64,000 nucleotides of DNA from CAWGMT01 sp963823675 (GTDB taxonomy: Bacteria; Planctomycetota; Planctomycetia; Isosphaerales; Isosphaeraceae): positions 1,116,001 through 1,180,000 of the forward strand of contig CAWGMT010000008.1 of the NCBI GenBank assembly GCA_963823675.1, written 5' to 3'. The translations under genes were made by a program, and so were the position numbers. Under the pieces are notes generated by a model. That model was not told the DNA's origin, searched no databases, and saw only the letters and a list, made by a program, of their open reading frames with translations. Shown here piece after piece: positions 11,401 through 20,639 of the stretch (its first letter is position 1; every line of letters begins with the position of its first letter).

Positions 11401-12172
11401 TGGACATGACCAGGCCCCGCGCAATAGAACCGGCCAGCGCGGCGGCGGAAGCCGAGACAGCACCGGCAGTCGCCGCCCGGATGGTTGCCTGCGCCAGTGC
11501 ATCGGGCACCGCCGCGCGAGCGCTTCCGGCCAGGATGGCGGTCACGGCGAAGGGCGCGACGCCGCGCTTCACCAGCCGGGTGCGCAGCCGCGCCCGGCCG
11601 CGGGCCAGGCGGCTCTGGAGCGTCCCCAGCGGGCAGCGGAGCCGGCGGGCGGCCTCGGCGTATGAGCGGCCTTCCAGGTCGCAAAGCACCACGGCGCCGC
11701 GATACTGCTCTGGCAGCCGGGCGACCTCCTCGTCGATCACCTCCAGCACGTCGTCGCCGTCAGCCCGGAATGCGTGTCTCATCGCGGGTTCCTCTGCAAC
11801 CGCGGGCTGCTGGGACGGGCCCGAACGCGACCGCCGTCGGATTGCCTGCGCCCGCGCCCGCATGGCCACTCGTCGGGCAACCCCGTGCAGCCACGGGCCC
11901 AGCCGCCCGGGGTCCTTGATCGAATTGGCCCGCTGCACCAGCACCAGGAAAGTCGCCTGGAATGCGTCCTCGACGTCGTGCTCATCGCGCACGATCCGCC
12001 GGCAAACGCCCAGCACCATCGGGCCGTGTTGCGCCACCAGTGCCGCGAACGCCGCCTCGTCGTTGCGTGTCGCGAAGCGCTCGAGCAACACGCCGTCGTC
12101 CAGACCCGAGACAGCCCCCAGGCGAAAGAGCTGCGAGATCGACGTCAACACCGCAACCTGCCGGCCCGCCAT
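8454..12172 (-). CDS. ECF-type sigma factor fused to carboxypeptidase-regulatory-like repeats and a thioredoxin-like domain (one frameshift)
   Basis: ATG 12172 follows GGAGGA with six-base spacing. Residues 1-190 are an ECF sigma factor: region 2 (VEDAFQATFLVLVQRA) and region 4 (LPEQYRGAVVLCDLEGRSYAEA followed by RLRCPLGTLQSRLARGR). One membrane span follows (TVAGALILAALPLAAGLVA). Next come about six carboxypeptidase-regulatory-like modules with repeated GRPIAGA or GRPLAGA turns. The C-terminus is an AhpC/TlpA-like fold (VGDRVPAIASRAADGRPLDL, FVLLVFWADSSWA) with no CxxC, so redox chemistry is unlikely. The frame breaks near 9472; one missing base joins GRFV to ERVTPGRMEVYRYV. Sigma factors with such extensions occur in the planctomycete ECF01-Gob type. 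The layout suggests a cytoplasmic sigma domain tethered to an external sensor. Confidence 0.85.
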
Positions 12173-12497
12173 GCCGTGTCCTCCGCACGCGCCAACTTGA
12201 GCGATTACCTCCCCTATCAAGATACTGTCGCGGCGCCGGTAGCGTGTTCCCGAATCAGCCGAGAAGCCCGCATTTCATGTCGGTTTTTCAATCATTCCGT
12301 GAGATCTGAATTGCCGCCTCTTTGCTTTGTTCAGAAGCGTGCACCAAATCGCTTAAAAGCCGCTGGTTTGCGAAGAAAGCGCGAAGATTTGGTGTTTTCT
12401 GTTCTGGAATATTGTCCCAGTACAGAAATCTCGTTATGCATACGGCAAGTTTGAAAAGTCGATCTTCAACGTTCACACCCGAGGTTTGAGGTACCTT
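12173..12497. other. Divergent intergenic region, locally A/T-rich
   Basis: This stretch separates the sigma-fusion gene (leftward) from the PEP-CTERM gene (rightward). It is clearly richer in A and T than its surroundings from about 12270 to 12440, as expected of promoter DNA. I could not fix a -10/-35 pair with confidence. A 62-codon minus-strand frame inside it has no recognisable family or ribosome site. Confidence 0.4.
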
Positions 12498-13364
12498 ATG
12501 AAGAGACGCGTGCTCGGCATCCTATTCGCAATGTTCGCGGCAGCCAGCAATCCGACGACCGCGTCCGCGGATGTCATTGCCGGCTGGGACTTTAACAACT
12601 ACACGGCGACCGCCAACAACATCTTCAACCCAGTAGCCGACTCAGGGAACGCCACCAACAACGGCATTGCGACCGGCCAGTCTCTTGGCATGACCAACAA
12701 CTACACTTACAACGGAGGCGAAGGCCCTGGCTCCATCGATGCGAGCCAAGTCATTTCTGGATCGGGCAACGGTTCCGTTGACAATCAGTGGCGTATTCGC
12801 GGCCCCACAAACAGTGGCGGCGGTGGCCCTGGTCAGTCGAATGGTTGGAATTCGGCTGCTCCCGAATACACGCAAGGCGGTTCGTTTGCCGCCAACACCA
12901 CCGGCTACACCAATCTCAGCATCACGTTCGGTTGGTATGTGACAACTCAGGGCGCGGCCGACTTGATGGTCCGCGAAAGCAGCAACGGTGGAGCTACTTG
13001 GACGAACGTTCTCGCTACTCCGCTCGAACAGACGACCGGCCAAGGCACCATTAACACCAAGCCCGCTATCTACACGATAAACCTTGCCGCCGGCACCAAC
13101 GACGTGGAGCTCGTTTCGGCGTACAACCCCATCTTAGGGAACACGTACGCGAATGCGGCCAGTGCTGCCGCTGGCACCCCGACAGGGCTCAACAATTCTT
13201 CCGGCAACTGGCGCTTCACGGACGTCTCCATCAATGGCACGTTGGCCCCCGTCCCCGAACCGTCGTCGTTGATTCTTCTCGGTCTCGGTCTTACGGGCCT
13301 CCTCGGCTGCGCCGTTCGGCGCCGTTTCAAGATGCAACAGGAGCAGGAAGTTGCTGCGGGATAA
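12498..13364 (+). CDS. PEP-CTERM-sorted secreted protein
   Basis: 288 residues. ATG 12498 has GAGG about ten bases upstream; the frame opens earlier at a TTG (12486). A signal peptide (MKRRVLGILFAMFAAAS, cleaved near TASADV) leads into a beta-rich domain full of N, G and T. The C-terminus is a textbook PEP-CTERM signal: VPEPSSL, a hydrophobic stretch (ILLGLGLTGLLGCAV) and a basic tail RRRF. Such signals are processed by exosortase and lead to the outer surface or matrix. The passenger region has no enzyme motif. A rho-independent terminator follows at 13394. Confidence 0.9.
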   Translation: MKRRVLGILFAMFAAASNPTTASADVIAGWDFNNYTATANNIFNPVADSGNATNNGIATGQSLGMTNNYTYNGGEGPGSIDASQVISGSGNGSVDNQWRIRGPTNSGGGGPGQSNGWNSAAPEYTQGGSFAANTTGYTNLSITFGWYVTTQGAADLMVRESSNGGATWTNVLATPLEQTTGQGTINTKPAIYTINLAAGTNDVELVSAYNPILGNTYANAASAAAGTPTGLNNSSGNWRFTDVSINGTLAPVPEPSSLILLGLGLTGLLGCAVRRRFKMQQEQEVAAG

Positions 13365-13393
13365 GCAACCTTCTGTCCGGATTGGACTTACGG

Positions 13394-13430
13394 AACCGCG
13401 GGTTTGAAGAAAGCTCGCGGTTTCTTTGTT
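13394..13430 (+). terminator. Rho-independent terminator after the PEP-CTERM gene
   Basis: AACCGCG (13394-13400) pairs with CGCGGTT (13416-13422) around a 15-base loop, followed by TTCTTTGTT. It lies 30 bases after the stop codon. Confidence 0.7.
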
Positions 13431-13455
13431 GCCACCCTTGCCCTCTTGATCGACC

Positions 13456-14127
13456 TCAGCTTTGATCGAAGTCTCCGCGGGCGATCATCCGGATCAAGTG
13501 TTGCCGGAAATCGGCGAAGGCGCGGGCGCGGTGGCTGAGCTGGTGCTTGACCAGCGCGCTCAATTCGCCGAAGGTCTGGTGATATTCGGCGATCAGAAAG
13601 AGAGGGTCATAGCCGAAGCCGCCCGTGCCCCGCAGCGCGCGGGTCAAGCGTCCCCGGCAGGCGCCCTCGGCCTCGAGGCGAACGGCCCCGTCGGGGCCAG
13701 CCAATGCCAGGGCGCAGCGGAACGCCGCGCCGCGGCGATCGTCGGGCACGTTGGCGACGGCTTCCAGCAGCTTGCGATTGTTGGCCGCATCGTCGCAGGG
13801 CTCGCCCGCGTACCGCGCCGAGAGTACCCCCGGAGCACCGTCAAGGATGTTGACCGTCAGGCCGGAATCGTCGGCAACCACCCAGCGCGACGTCGCGCGG
13901 GCGAGCTCGCTCGCCTTCTTGCGTGCGTTGCCGGCGAACGTGTCGGCGTCCTCCACGACCTCCGGGGCATCGGGAAAATCATCGAGCGGACGGATTTCGA
14001 GCTGCGCCCATGGCGGGCTCGGCTCCCAGGACGGTGCGAGCAATTCGGCCATCTCGCGACACTTCTTCCGATTGCGCGAGCCGAGGACCAGCACAATCGG
14101 TCGAGAACCTGAGTTGGATCCAGACAT
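13456..14127 (-). CDS. rdgB: RdgB/HAM1 non-canonical purine NTP pyrophosphatase
   Basis: 223 residues, somewhat longer than typical RdgB. The conserved blocks are LVLGSRNRKKCREMAELL (N-terminal nucleotide site), FAGNARKKASELA, VVADDSGLTV (catalytic aspartates), LDGAPGVLSARYAG and GTGGFGYDPLFL. The enzyme hydrolyses dITP, XTP and similar nucleotides to monophosphates, keeping them out of DNA and RNA. The frame is intact. The secreted-protein gene at 14161 lies 33 bases upstream on the same strand, so the two may be co-transcribed. Confidence 0.93.
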   Translation of the reverse strand: MSGSNSGSRPIVLVLGSRNRKKCREMAELLAPSWEPSPPWAQLEIRPLDDFPDAPEVVEDADTFAGNARKKASELARATSRWVVADDSGLTVNILDGAPGVLSARYAGEPCDDAANNRKLLEAVANVPDDRRGAAFRCALALAGPDGAVRLEAEGACRGRLTRALRGTGGFGYDPLFLIAEYHQTFGELSALVKHQLSHRARAFADFRQHLIRMIARGDFDQS

Positions 14128-14160
14128 GGGGTGATGTCTTGGTCGTGGGCAGAATCAATT

Positions 14161-15351
14161 TCAGTCCTGCATCTTGGTTCTCATGATGCTGACGTCGGTC
14201 TTCTGAGTCTTGGCCTTGAGCGCGTCGACGTCGGTCAAGGCGATCGCCGGCACGATCATGGTGTCAAGCGCCCCGCTGGAGCGCTTGCGATCCGCCAGCG
14301 GAACGGCCAGTTTTAGCAGGGCGTCGCGCAGTTGCGCGGCCGCCGGGTCCCGTTCGCTGCCGAACGAGCCGATGAAAACCCGGCTGGAGCTCCGGTCGTG
14401 GTAAACGTAAACCGGTTGGCCCAGCCGCGCCACATCCGGGTGCTTGGCGAGCTTGTCGGCCATCTTCTCCGCGTCGGCGGCTGCCGTGCGGAGCGGGCTG
14501 GTGCGCACATTCGGCAAGTTCTGAGCCATGAAGTCCTGGCCGCCAAATTGATAGGCGGAGCGCCCCGTGAATTCCGCGACTTGCAGGCTGTAGCGTCCCG
14601 GGCAGTGGACGATGCTGCGCAAGCCCCCATTCATCTGAACGACCAGCTTGTCCGTGGTCTTCTGATACAACGTCTGGGCCGGCGCATAGGGGTTCGTGGT
14701 GCGAATAGCATAGGCAAGCCCCGTCCGCCAGAAATACAACTTGGGCATGCCTTCCAGACACTTGGGATTGATCTTCCGGACCCGGTGGAGCAGCTTCTCG
14801 GAATCGACCAGGGTCTTTTCGTTGCCGACCAGAACGGCCGCTTCGTCAAAGGTTCGGATTTTCTCGGGCATCCCGATGTTCGGCACCTTCATCTCGCTCC
14901 GCGCGGTCGGGGGAACGCCCCGGATCATGCTCTTGCCCGGATAATCCTTGGTTCGAAGGATGAACGCGGGGAGTTGATACTGACTGCGCAGCTCCTTCAC
15001 CAGGGCCAACGCCATGCGTTCGGACTCCGGTCCTCGGAATACTCTTGCCAGCACCATGAACGGGCCGACATCCTTGGTCAGAAGATACGGCTCCACGGGT
15101 TCCTGGGGCAGATCGATTGTCGGGGGCTTCAGCTCGCTCACGGGCGTCGGTTCCGGCAAGGATGCCGTTCCCGAAAAGACCCTGGCATCACCTAGCGACG
15201 AAGCCCTCGCATTGTTTGTGTTCGGGAACGCCGCCGAATTTGGCGACGGAACCCCCTGAGTCTGAGCTCCACCTTGACTGTCGGACTGGGCCCAGGCTGA
15301 CCCGGCGGCCAAGGTGCCGAATAAAGCCAGTGCGGCGAGCGGCGATTTCAT
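14161..15351 (-). CDS. Secreted protein of unknown function
   Basis: 396 residues from ATG 15351, which follows AGGAGAGG; the frame itself opens earlier at 15516. A clear signal peptide (MKSPLAALALFGTLAAGSAWA) is followed by a serine/asparagine-rich segment. Two similar alpha/beta parts come next: VGPFMVLARVFRGPESERMALAL with LVKELRSQYQLPAFILRT, and YVYHDRSSSRVFIGSFGS with DPAAAQLRDALLKL. The pattern loosely resembles SPOR-type domains, but I would not assign it. The location after a signal peptide indicates periplasm or cell surface. Confidence 0.75.
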   Translation of the reverse strand: MKSPLAALALFGTLAAGSAWAQSDSQGGAQTQGVPSPNSAAFPNTNNARASSLGDARVFSGTASLPEPTPVSELKPPTIDLPQEPVEPYLLTKDVGPFMVLARVFRGPESERMALALVKELRSQYQLPAFILRTKDYPGKSMIRGVPPTARSEMKVPNIGMPEKIRTFDEAAVLVGNEKTLVDSEKLLHRVRKINPKCLEGMPKLYFWRTGLAYAIRTTNPYAPAQTLYQKTTDKLVVQMNGGLRSIVHCPGRYSLQVAEFTGRSAYQFGGQDFMAQNLPNVRTSPLRTAAADAEKMADKLAKHPDVARLGQPVYVYHDRSSSRVFIGSFGSERDPAAAQLRDALLKLAVPLADRKRSSGALDTMIVPAIALTDVDALKAKTQKTDVSIMRTKMQD

Positions 15352-15915
15352 GGGCGATCCCTCTCCTGTCGGATCAGCGATGTCCGCGTTTTGACCGTGC
15401 TGAACCTTGGGCGCGGCTGGGCTGCCGCCAGCAGAAGCCACACCACGATTCATCCTTGATTGTATGCCGAAACCGAAGGGTCTCGTGGACGCGGCGCGTA
15501 GGCTCCGGCAAAACACGCGCGGGACTTTAGCAAATCGCCGCGATCATGCCCAGACGGTTTCCGCAGAATCACGGCACAAGCACTGGCTCACGACTTCAAT
15601 CGTTGGCCGATAGATTCTCTCCGCTAAACTTCTACGCATGATGCGCAGCGTCTTGCGATCGCCGGACGGAGCCGGCTCCTACGCACATGCTGCCGCGCCG
15701 CTGTAGGAAGGGGCTCTGTCCCCCGATCTGTTGGTTGCGGCTATGCCGCGTTGGGCAACTGCGCGAAAATATCCTGCCGGAAAAGGATACCGTAATACGG
15801 TAATCGGCTGACTCGTTCTCACGCAGAGCGTGGGAACGAGTATCTCCACCATGTTCCGCAGTCTGCCACAGCCAGCTCGCATGGATTCTTGGATTGATGG
15901 TGGGTCGCGCCAGCG
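15352..15915. other. Intergenic region, no gene found
   Basis: No frame here has convincing codon structure. It contains short inverted repeats (ACCGTAATACGGT near 15789-15801 and the palindrome at 15811) and a C-rich tract. The left part should contain the promoter for the secreted-protein gene. Confidence 0.5.
15811..15841. repeat. REP-like palindrome
   Basis: ACTCGTTCTCACGC and GCGTGGGAACGAGT form a stem with one mismatch around a three-base loop. The sequence type (ACTCGTTCCCACGC followed by its mirror) is a common intergenic palindrome in bacterial genomes rich in RAYT transposases. It sits downstream of rph and could act as an RNA stabiliser or terminator. Confidence 0.6.
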
Positions 15916-16638
15916 TCAATCAGCCAGCGGCCAGTCGCGGCCGAGGGCATCGCGCTGGAGGCGGGTCAACTGATCGATGCCCTGCTCGCTCAGATCGAGC
16001 AGGGAGTCGAGCTCGGCGCGCGTGAAGGTCCCCCCTTCTCCGGTCCCCTGGACTTCGACCAAACCCCCGTGTCCCAGGCGAACGACATTGAGGTCGACCA
16101 GGGCGGCGGAATCCTCGCTGTAGTCGAGGTCGAGCACGGGTTCACCTCGAACGATTCCGGCGCTCACGGCCGCCACGCTGTCGCGGAGAATGGCGCCGGC
16201 CTGGCTGCCGAAGCGTGCGCTCACGGCGTCCGCGACGGCGACGAAAGCCGCGGTGATCGCCGCGGTGCGCGTGCCGCCGTCGGCGTTGAGCACTTCGGCA
16301 TCGACATGGATCGTGCAGGCGCCCAGGGCCTTGCGGTCGACGATCGCGCGCAGGCTTCGGCCGATCAGGCGCTGGATTTCGGTCGCTCGGCCATCAGGCC
16401 CGCGCCGCACCCGGGCCGGCGTGCTTCCCGGAATCATGGCATACTCGGCCGTGAGCCAGCCGACTGATTTCCCCTCCAGAAACGGCGGCACGGTCTCCGA
16501 GAGCGAGGCGGTAACCACGACCACGGTGCCTCCGGCCCGATAGAGCACGCTGCCGGCACTGTTCCGGATAAATCCGCGTTCGATCGTGACCGGGCGAAGC
16601 TGATCGCTGGATCGCTTGTCGGATCGCGTCATCGTCAT
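15916..16638 (-). CDS. rph: Ribonuclease PH
   Basis: 240 residues, normal length. Conserved blocks include DQLRPVTIERGFIRNSAGSV, VPPFLEGKSVGWLTAEYAMIP, RGPDGRATEIQRLIGRSLRA, LNADGGTRTAAITAAFVAV and LDLDYSEDSAALVDLNVV. The enzyme trims tRNA 3' ends by phosphorolysis and forms a hexamer. Its start codon overlaps the argF stop (16635-16638, ATGA), so translation is coupled and it is the last gene of argB-argD-argF-rph. The reading frame is intact, unlike the three genes before it. Confidence 0.95.
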   Translation of the reverse strand: MTMTRSDKRSSDQLRPVTIERGFIRNSAGSVLYRAGGTVVVVTASLSETVPPFLEGKSVGWLTAEYAMIPGSTPARVRRGPDGRATEIQRLIGRSLRAIVDRKALGACTIHVDAEVLNADGGTRTAAITAAFVAVADAVSARFGSQAGAILRDSVAAVSAGIVRGEPVLDLDYSEDSAALVDLNVVRLGHGGLVEVQGTGEGGTFTRAELDSLLDLSEQGIDQLTRLQRDALGRDWPLAD

Positions 16639-17571
16639 GCAGCCCCCTCTTCACGTTCGCCCAGCAGCCAGACCAAAAGTGCCATTTGAAAATGCAGCCG
16701 GTTGGCCGCCTGGCGGATCACCTGGCTGCGCGGACCGTCGAGGACGGCGGAGGTTACTTCCTCGCCGCGGCGGGCCGGCAGGCAGTGCATGAAGATGGCC
16801 TGGGCGTCGGCGAGCGCCAGCAGTTCCTCGTTGACCTGGTACGGGGCGAAGACGCTCTTGCGCTTGTCGGCTTCCTGTTCCTGTCCCATGCTCGCCCAGA
16901 CGTCGGTGTAGACGACGTCCGCCCCGGCGACGGCCTGGCGGGAATCCTGCTCGACGACCAGACGCACCTGGGGAAAGCTGCGCGGCGAACCGGGCGGAGA
17001 ATGCCGGAGGGAACTCATAGCCCGGCGGCGCGGCCAGAACGTAATGGACGCCCAGGAGCGCCGAGGCCACTGCCAGCGATCGCGCGACGTTGTTGCCATC
17101 GCCGACGAACACCAGCTTCTTGCCGGAAAGCGGCCCCTTGAGCTCCTCGATCGTCATCAGATCGGCCATGGCCTGACAGGGATGCGAGCAGTCCGACAGG
17201 GCGTTGATCACGGGAATCGCCGACGAGTGGGCCAGTTCCAGGACCGTCGCGTGCGAGAACGTCCGCACGGCGAGGGCGTCGACGTACTGGCTCAAGACCC
17301 GCGCGAAGTCGGCGACGCTTTCGCGCGATCCCAGTCCCACGTCCTGGCCGCGGAGGAAGATCGCATTGCCTCCGAGACGGGCGATTGCCGCTTCAAAGCT
17401 CACGCGGGTGCGCAGCGACGGTTTCTCGAACAGAAGCCCCAAGCTGCGGCCCGGGAGCAGGAGAGGGCGCTGGCCGCGCTTGGCGTCGCGCTTGAGCTGG
17501 ATTGCGCGATCGATCAGGGCCCGCGCGTCGGCTGCCGTGATGTCCAGGAGATCTACGAAATGGCGTGGCAT
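16635..17571 (-). CDS. argF: Ornithine carbamoyltransferase (one frameshift)
   Basis: The start MPRHFVDLLDI is at 17571. The carbamoyl-phosphate site FEKPSLRTRVSFE, the YVDALAVRTF segment, HPCQAMADLMTI, FVGDGNNVARSL, DVWASMGQE and the C-terminal FMHCLPARRGEEV are all present. The frame changes between 16971 and 16982, within GCAGCTTTCCCC; removing one base joins FAAQ to FPQVRLVVEQ. Because every catalytic block survives, a sequencing error is likelier than decay. The enzyme makes citrulline from ornithine and carbamoyl phosphate. It lies 11 bases after argD and overlaps rph by four bases. Confidence 0.92.
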
Positions 17572-17582
17572 GGCCCGGACCT

Positions 17583-18805
17583 TTATGAGACGACGACATT
17601 CCTCAGCACGTCTGCCAGGATTGCGCATCCAAGGTCGATCTGCTCATCGGTGATGGTCAACGCGGGGAGGAGCCGGACCACGTGTCCGTGGGTGACGTTC
17701 ACCAGGAGCCGTCGACTCAAGCACTCGTTGACGATATCGCCGGCCTCGAACGTGAGATCCAGCCCGATCATGGTCCCGAGAATGCGAATGTCCCGGAAGA
17801 GGTCGGGGATTTCAGCGCGCAGTGCCTCGAACTGCTCCCGGAACCGCGCGGCGATGGCGGCCGCGCGGTCGAGCAGGTTCTCGGCTTCGATGGTCTCGAT
17901 GGCCGCCAGCGCGGCGCGGCAGGCGATCGGATTGCCTCCGAAGGTCGAAGCGTGCATCCCGGGCTTCAGCTCCAGGGCGACCTGCTGCCGGGCGATCATG
18001 ACACCCGCGGCAAGTCCCCCGGCCAGGGCCTTGGCGCAGGTCAGGATGTCGGGCTCGACTCCCTGGTGCTGGTAGCCGAACCACTCGCCGGTGCGCCCCA
18101 TGCCGGTCTGCACTTCATCCAGGATCAGCAGAACGCCGCGCTCGTCGCATAACTGCCGCAGCCCCGGCAGGTAAGTAGGCCCCGGGATATTGATCCCCCC
18201 CTCGCCCTGGATGGGCTCAACCAGGACGGCCGCCGTCTGCTCGTCGAGGGCCGCGGAGACGGTCTCCAGATCATTGAACGGAACATAAACGAAGCCGGGC
18301 ACCATCGGCTCGAAGCCCTCATGATATTTGGGCTGGGCGGTTGCCGATAAGGCGCCGTAGGTCCGGCCGTGGAAGCCCCCTTCCATGGTCACGATCTTGA
18401 ACCGTCCCCGAGCATGACCATGGGCCCGCGCCAGCTTGATGGCGGCTTCGTTGGCCTCGGCCCCGCTATTGCAGAAGAAGCACTGACCCCCGAACGACCG
18501 CTCTGACAGCGCCCGGGCCAGCGCCCCTGCGGCTCCATGTACCAGGTGTTGGGAACGTGAATCAACTGGCCGACTTGCTCGCGGACCGCCTCGACGACGC
18601 GCGGAGGGCAGTGGCCCAGCAAGTTACAGCCCCAGCCGGGGAAGAAATCGAGGTAGCGGTGTCCCTCGGCATCCCAGATCCAGGACCCCTCGCCCCGAAC
18701 CAGGCAGACCGGGAACCGCCGATAATTCGGGATCACGTACCGCTCGAACTGCGCGATCGTCTCGTGTGAGCTGTGCGTGGCAAGGTGCGGCGATGGCGAT
18801 GACAA
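17583..18805 (-). CDS. argD: Acetylornithine aminotransferase (one frameshift)
   Basis: A PLP fold-type I aminotransferase of about 406 residues. Blocks seen: DAEGHRYLDFFPGWGCNLLGH, the NSGAEANEAA helix in the shifted frame, TMEGGFHGRTYGALSAT, the FNDLETV region, EPIQGEGGI, LLILDEVQTGMGRTG and the lysine region DILTCAKALAGG. The frame slips at a G run (C run at 18524-18527 on the plus strand): four Gs where five would give MEPQGALARALSER. It acts in arginine synthesis by making N-acetylornithine from the semialdehyde. It lies 21 bases after argB and 11 before argF. Confidence 0.92.
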
Positions 18806-18826
18806 AGCAATGCCTCCGTTTTGATT

Positions 18827-19713
18827 TCACCCACTGACGATCTCGGTCCCGATGCCCACGCGGGTGAAGATTTCGAGCAACAGCGAATGGCGCAGGCGCC
18901 CGTCGATGATGTGGGTCTTGAGCACCCCGGATTCCAGGCTGCTCAAGCAGGCCTCGACCTTGGGGATCATGCCCTTGTCGATGACCCCGCTGGCAATCAA
19001 CTCACGACACTCGATGGGCGTTAGACCCCGGATCAAGCTATCGGGTTCGTCCTTGTTCCGGAGGATCCCCGGGGTATCGGTCAAGAAAACGAGTTTTTGG
19101 GCCTGAAGCTTCTGGGCCACGGCCGCGGCGGCCGTGTCGGCATTGACGTTCAAGAGCTGGCCTTCTTCGTCTTCATCCTCGGCCAGCGACGGCAGCACGG
19201 GCACGACACCGGCCAGGCACAGGTTCTGGATCGGGGGCACGTCGACGTCGGTGACGTCGCCGACGCGGCCCAGGTCGATCTTGCCGGCCGGTCCGTCCTC
19301 AAGCCAGAGCTTGCGCCGAACAGGCACTGATGCGTCTTGTGGTGCAAACCGGACGCCCGGCCGCCGAACTTGGTGATATGCCGCTCGATGTCGGCGTTGA
19401 TCTCCTCGGCCAGCACTCGGGCCACGATCTCGAGAGTAGCGGAATCGGTGTAGCGCCGGCCCTGCACAAACCGGGGAGTCAGGCCGGCCTGCTCCATCGC
19501 CGCCGTGATCGCCTTGCCCCCGCCATGAACCACCACCGGACGCATGCCCACCGTCTGCATGAAAACCACGTCGACCAGCAAGGCGCGCAGCATCTCCGGA
19601 TCTTCCATGACCGAGCCGCCCAGCTTGATCACGGTGAAGCTTCCCTGGAACTGACGGATGAAGCCCAGTGCTTCAATCAAAACGTCGGCCTTGCGGATGG
19701 CTTCCTCGTGCAC
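18827..19713 (-). CDS. argB: Acetylglutamate kinase (one frameshift)
   Basis: About 295 residues. Blocks seen: TVIKLGGSVMEDPEML, VVVHGGGKAITAAM (acetylglutamate site), GRRYTDSATLEIV, INADIERHITKFGG, LNVNADTAAAAVAQKL, VFLTDTPGILRNKD and GGVIDKGMIPKVEA-like sequence near the C-terminus. The frame breaks near 19325-19328; one extra base would join KTHQ to VPVRRKLWLEDG. I prefer the GTG at 19713 (VHEEAIRKAD, with GAGGG eight bases upstream) to the ATG at 19746, which has no ribosome site. It phosphorylates N-acetylglutamate and is the first gene of the arg-rph operon. Confidence 0.92.
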
Positions 19714-19808
19714 GGCGCCGCCCTCGCATCTCTGACCTTCCCTCATGGAGGATAAACCATCAATCTTTCTCTAGGCCGGCCGAATTGTAAAGAGTGGCTC
19801 GCGTCCGA

Positions 19809-20138
19809 TCACGCTGCCCCGAGGATCAGCCACAGCAGGAAGGCCATCGCCACGAGAAAGAACCACACGACGATCTGGGTCCCGGCGCTCGGAACACTAC
19901 GGCGGCGTGGCCGCCGGTTTCGCCAGCGCACGACGTCCTCGGGACAGGCATGGCGCTTTCGCCGGATCAGCCAGCCCGTCGCGCCGCAGTCCAGGCAATG
20001 ATACTGGAAAAGCAGAAAGCCCAGGAGCAGCAAGATGGTACCCACCTGGAACAACCTGAAGTTGATCCGTGCTACCGCCGCGCGGAGCATCGCCCACGCA
20101 ACCAGCCAGTCCATCACGACCAGGAATGGGTTCACCAC
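19809..20138 (-). CDS. Small membrane protein with CxxC segment, unknown function
   Basis: 109 residues as drawn. Two hydrophobic helices (FRLFQVGTILLLLGFLLFQY and IVVWFFLVAMAFLLWLILGAA) flank a basic segment with HCLDCGATGWLIRRKRHAC, a possible half zinc ribbon. The frame stays open upstream to about 20246 with protein-like, proline-rich sequence (TFDPEFDPPPPPRS) but no good start codon, so the true N-terminus may be longer and hidden by another frameshift. It lies upstream of argB on the same strand, about 95 bases away. Confidence 0.55.
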   Translation of the reverse strand: MVNPFLVVMDWLVAWAMLRAAVARINFRLFQVGTILLLLGFLLFQYHCLDCGATGWLIRRKRHACPEDVVRWRNRRPRRRSVPSAGTQIVVWFFLVAMAFLLWLILGAA

Positions 20139-20246
20139 CAGTCGTTTCTGGACGCCGCTCGAAGAGCCTGGACGTTGCGATCTCGGCGGAGGCGGCGGGT
20201 CGAACTCGGGATCGAAGGTGGACAGGTGCAGCTCCCGCTACGTAGT

Positions 20247-20485
20247 CTAGGATTTCGGGTAAGAGGGTCGACGACGACTTTCCTTCGCGGGACGTCTAAG
20301 GCGCTGCGCAACAATCAGTGAAGTGTCGCCTCTCGCTCCGCGAAAGGGCTCCCTTCCGCGGAGCGAACGACGACTCTTCCGGCAACTTATTTCTGCCCAG
20401 ATCCTTAGCTCTATCATAACCCGGGCACGCGGAAACCTGAGTGATTATCCGCTTGTCGCGTCGGCAGCCGCGTGCGGTTAGTGGC
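20247..20485. other. Intergenic region with a hairpin
   Basis: No gene seen. CGCTCCGCG (20334-20342) and CGCGGAGCG (20357-20365) form a perfect 9-bp stem with a 14-base loop and no T tract, so it is more like a repeat or attenuator than a terminator. This region separates the leftward membrane-protein gene from the rightward fluoride operon. Confidence 0.5.
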
Positions 20486-20491
20486 TATAAT
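20486..20491 (+). promoter_or_regulatory. Candidate -10 box of the fluoride operon
   Basis: A perfect TATAAT in an otherwise G+C-rich stretch, about 20 bases before the putative riboswitch fold. No matching -35 is seen at 16-18 bases. The position fits transcription starting near 20498, immediately before the aptamer. Confidence 0.5.
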
Positions 20492-20504
20492 GGCTCTTGC
20501 GGCC

Positions 20505-20590
20505 TTCCAGGGACGATGCTCGACGTATCCCGAGGGGAGCCACTCTCGGTAACTTCGCCAGATAACCTGTCCACTGATAGGCAAGGGTGT
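20505..20590 (+). promoter_or_regulatory. Candidate fluoride riboswitch (crcB motif)
   Basis: GGGACGATG (20510-20518) begins a stem closed by ATCCC about ten bases later, matching the GGGCGATG...CCC opening of known fluoride aptamers. A later CACTGATAGGC (about 20572-20582) resembles the conserved CTGATGGCC block that forms the pseudoknot. It lies directly upstream of crcB, the classic target. The spacing between the blocks is longer than in compact examples, so this is a candidate only. Confidence 0.45.
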
Positions 20591-20639
20591 TTGCGTACGG
20601 ATTCGACCTCACGTGGGCTTGATTGGGAGAGCGATCGGC

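Noticed and set aside
12288..12476. A 62-codon minus-strand frame in the A/T-rich gap before the PEP-CTERM gene
   Set aside because: No ribosome site, no recognisable family, and it fills what should be promoter DNA.
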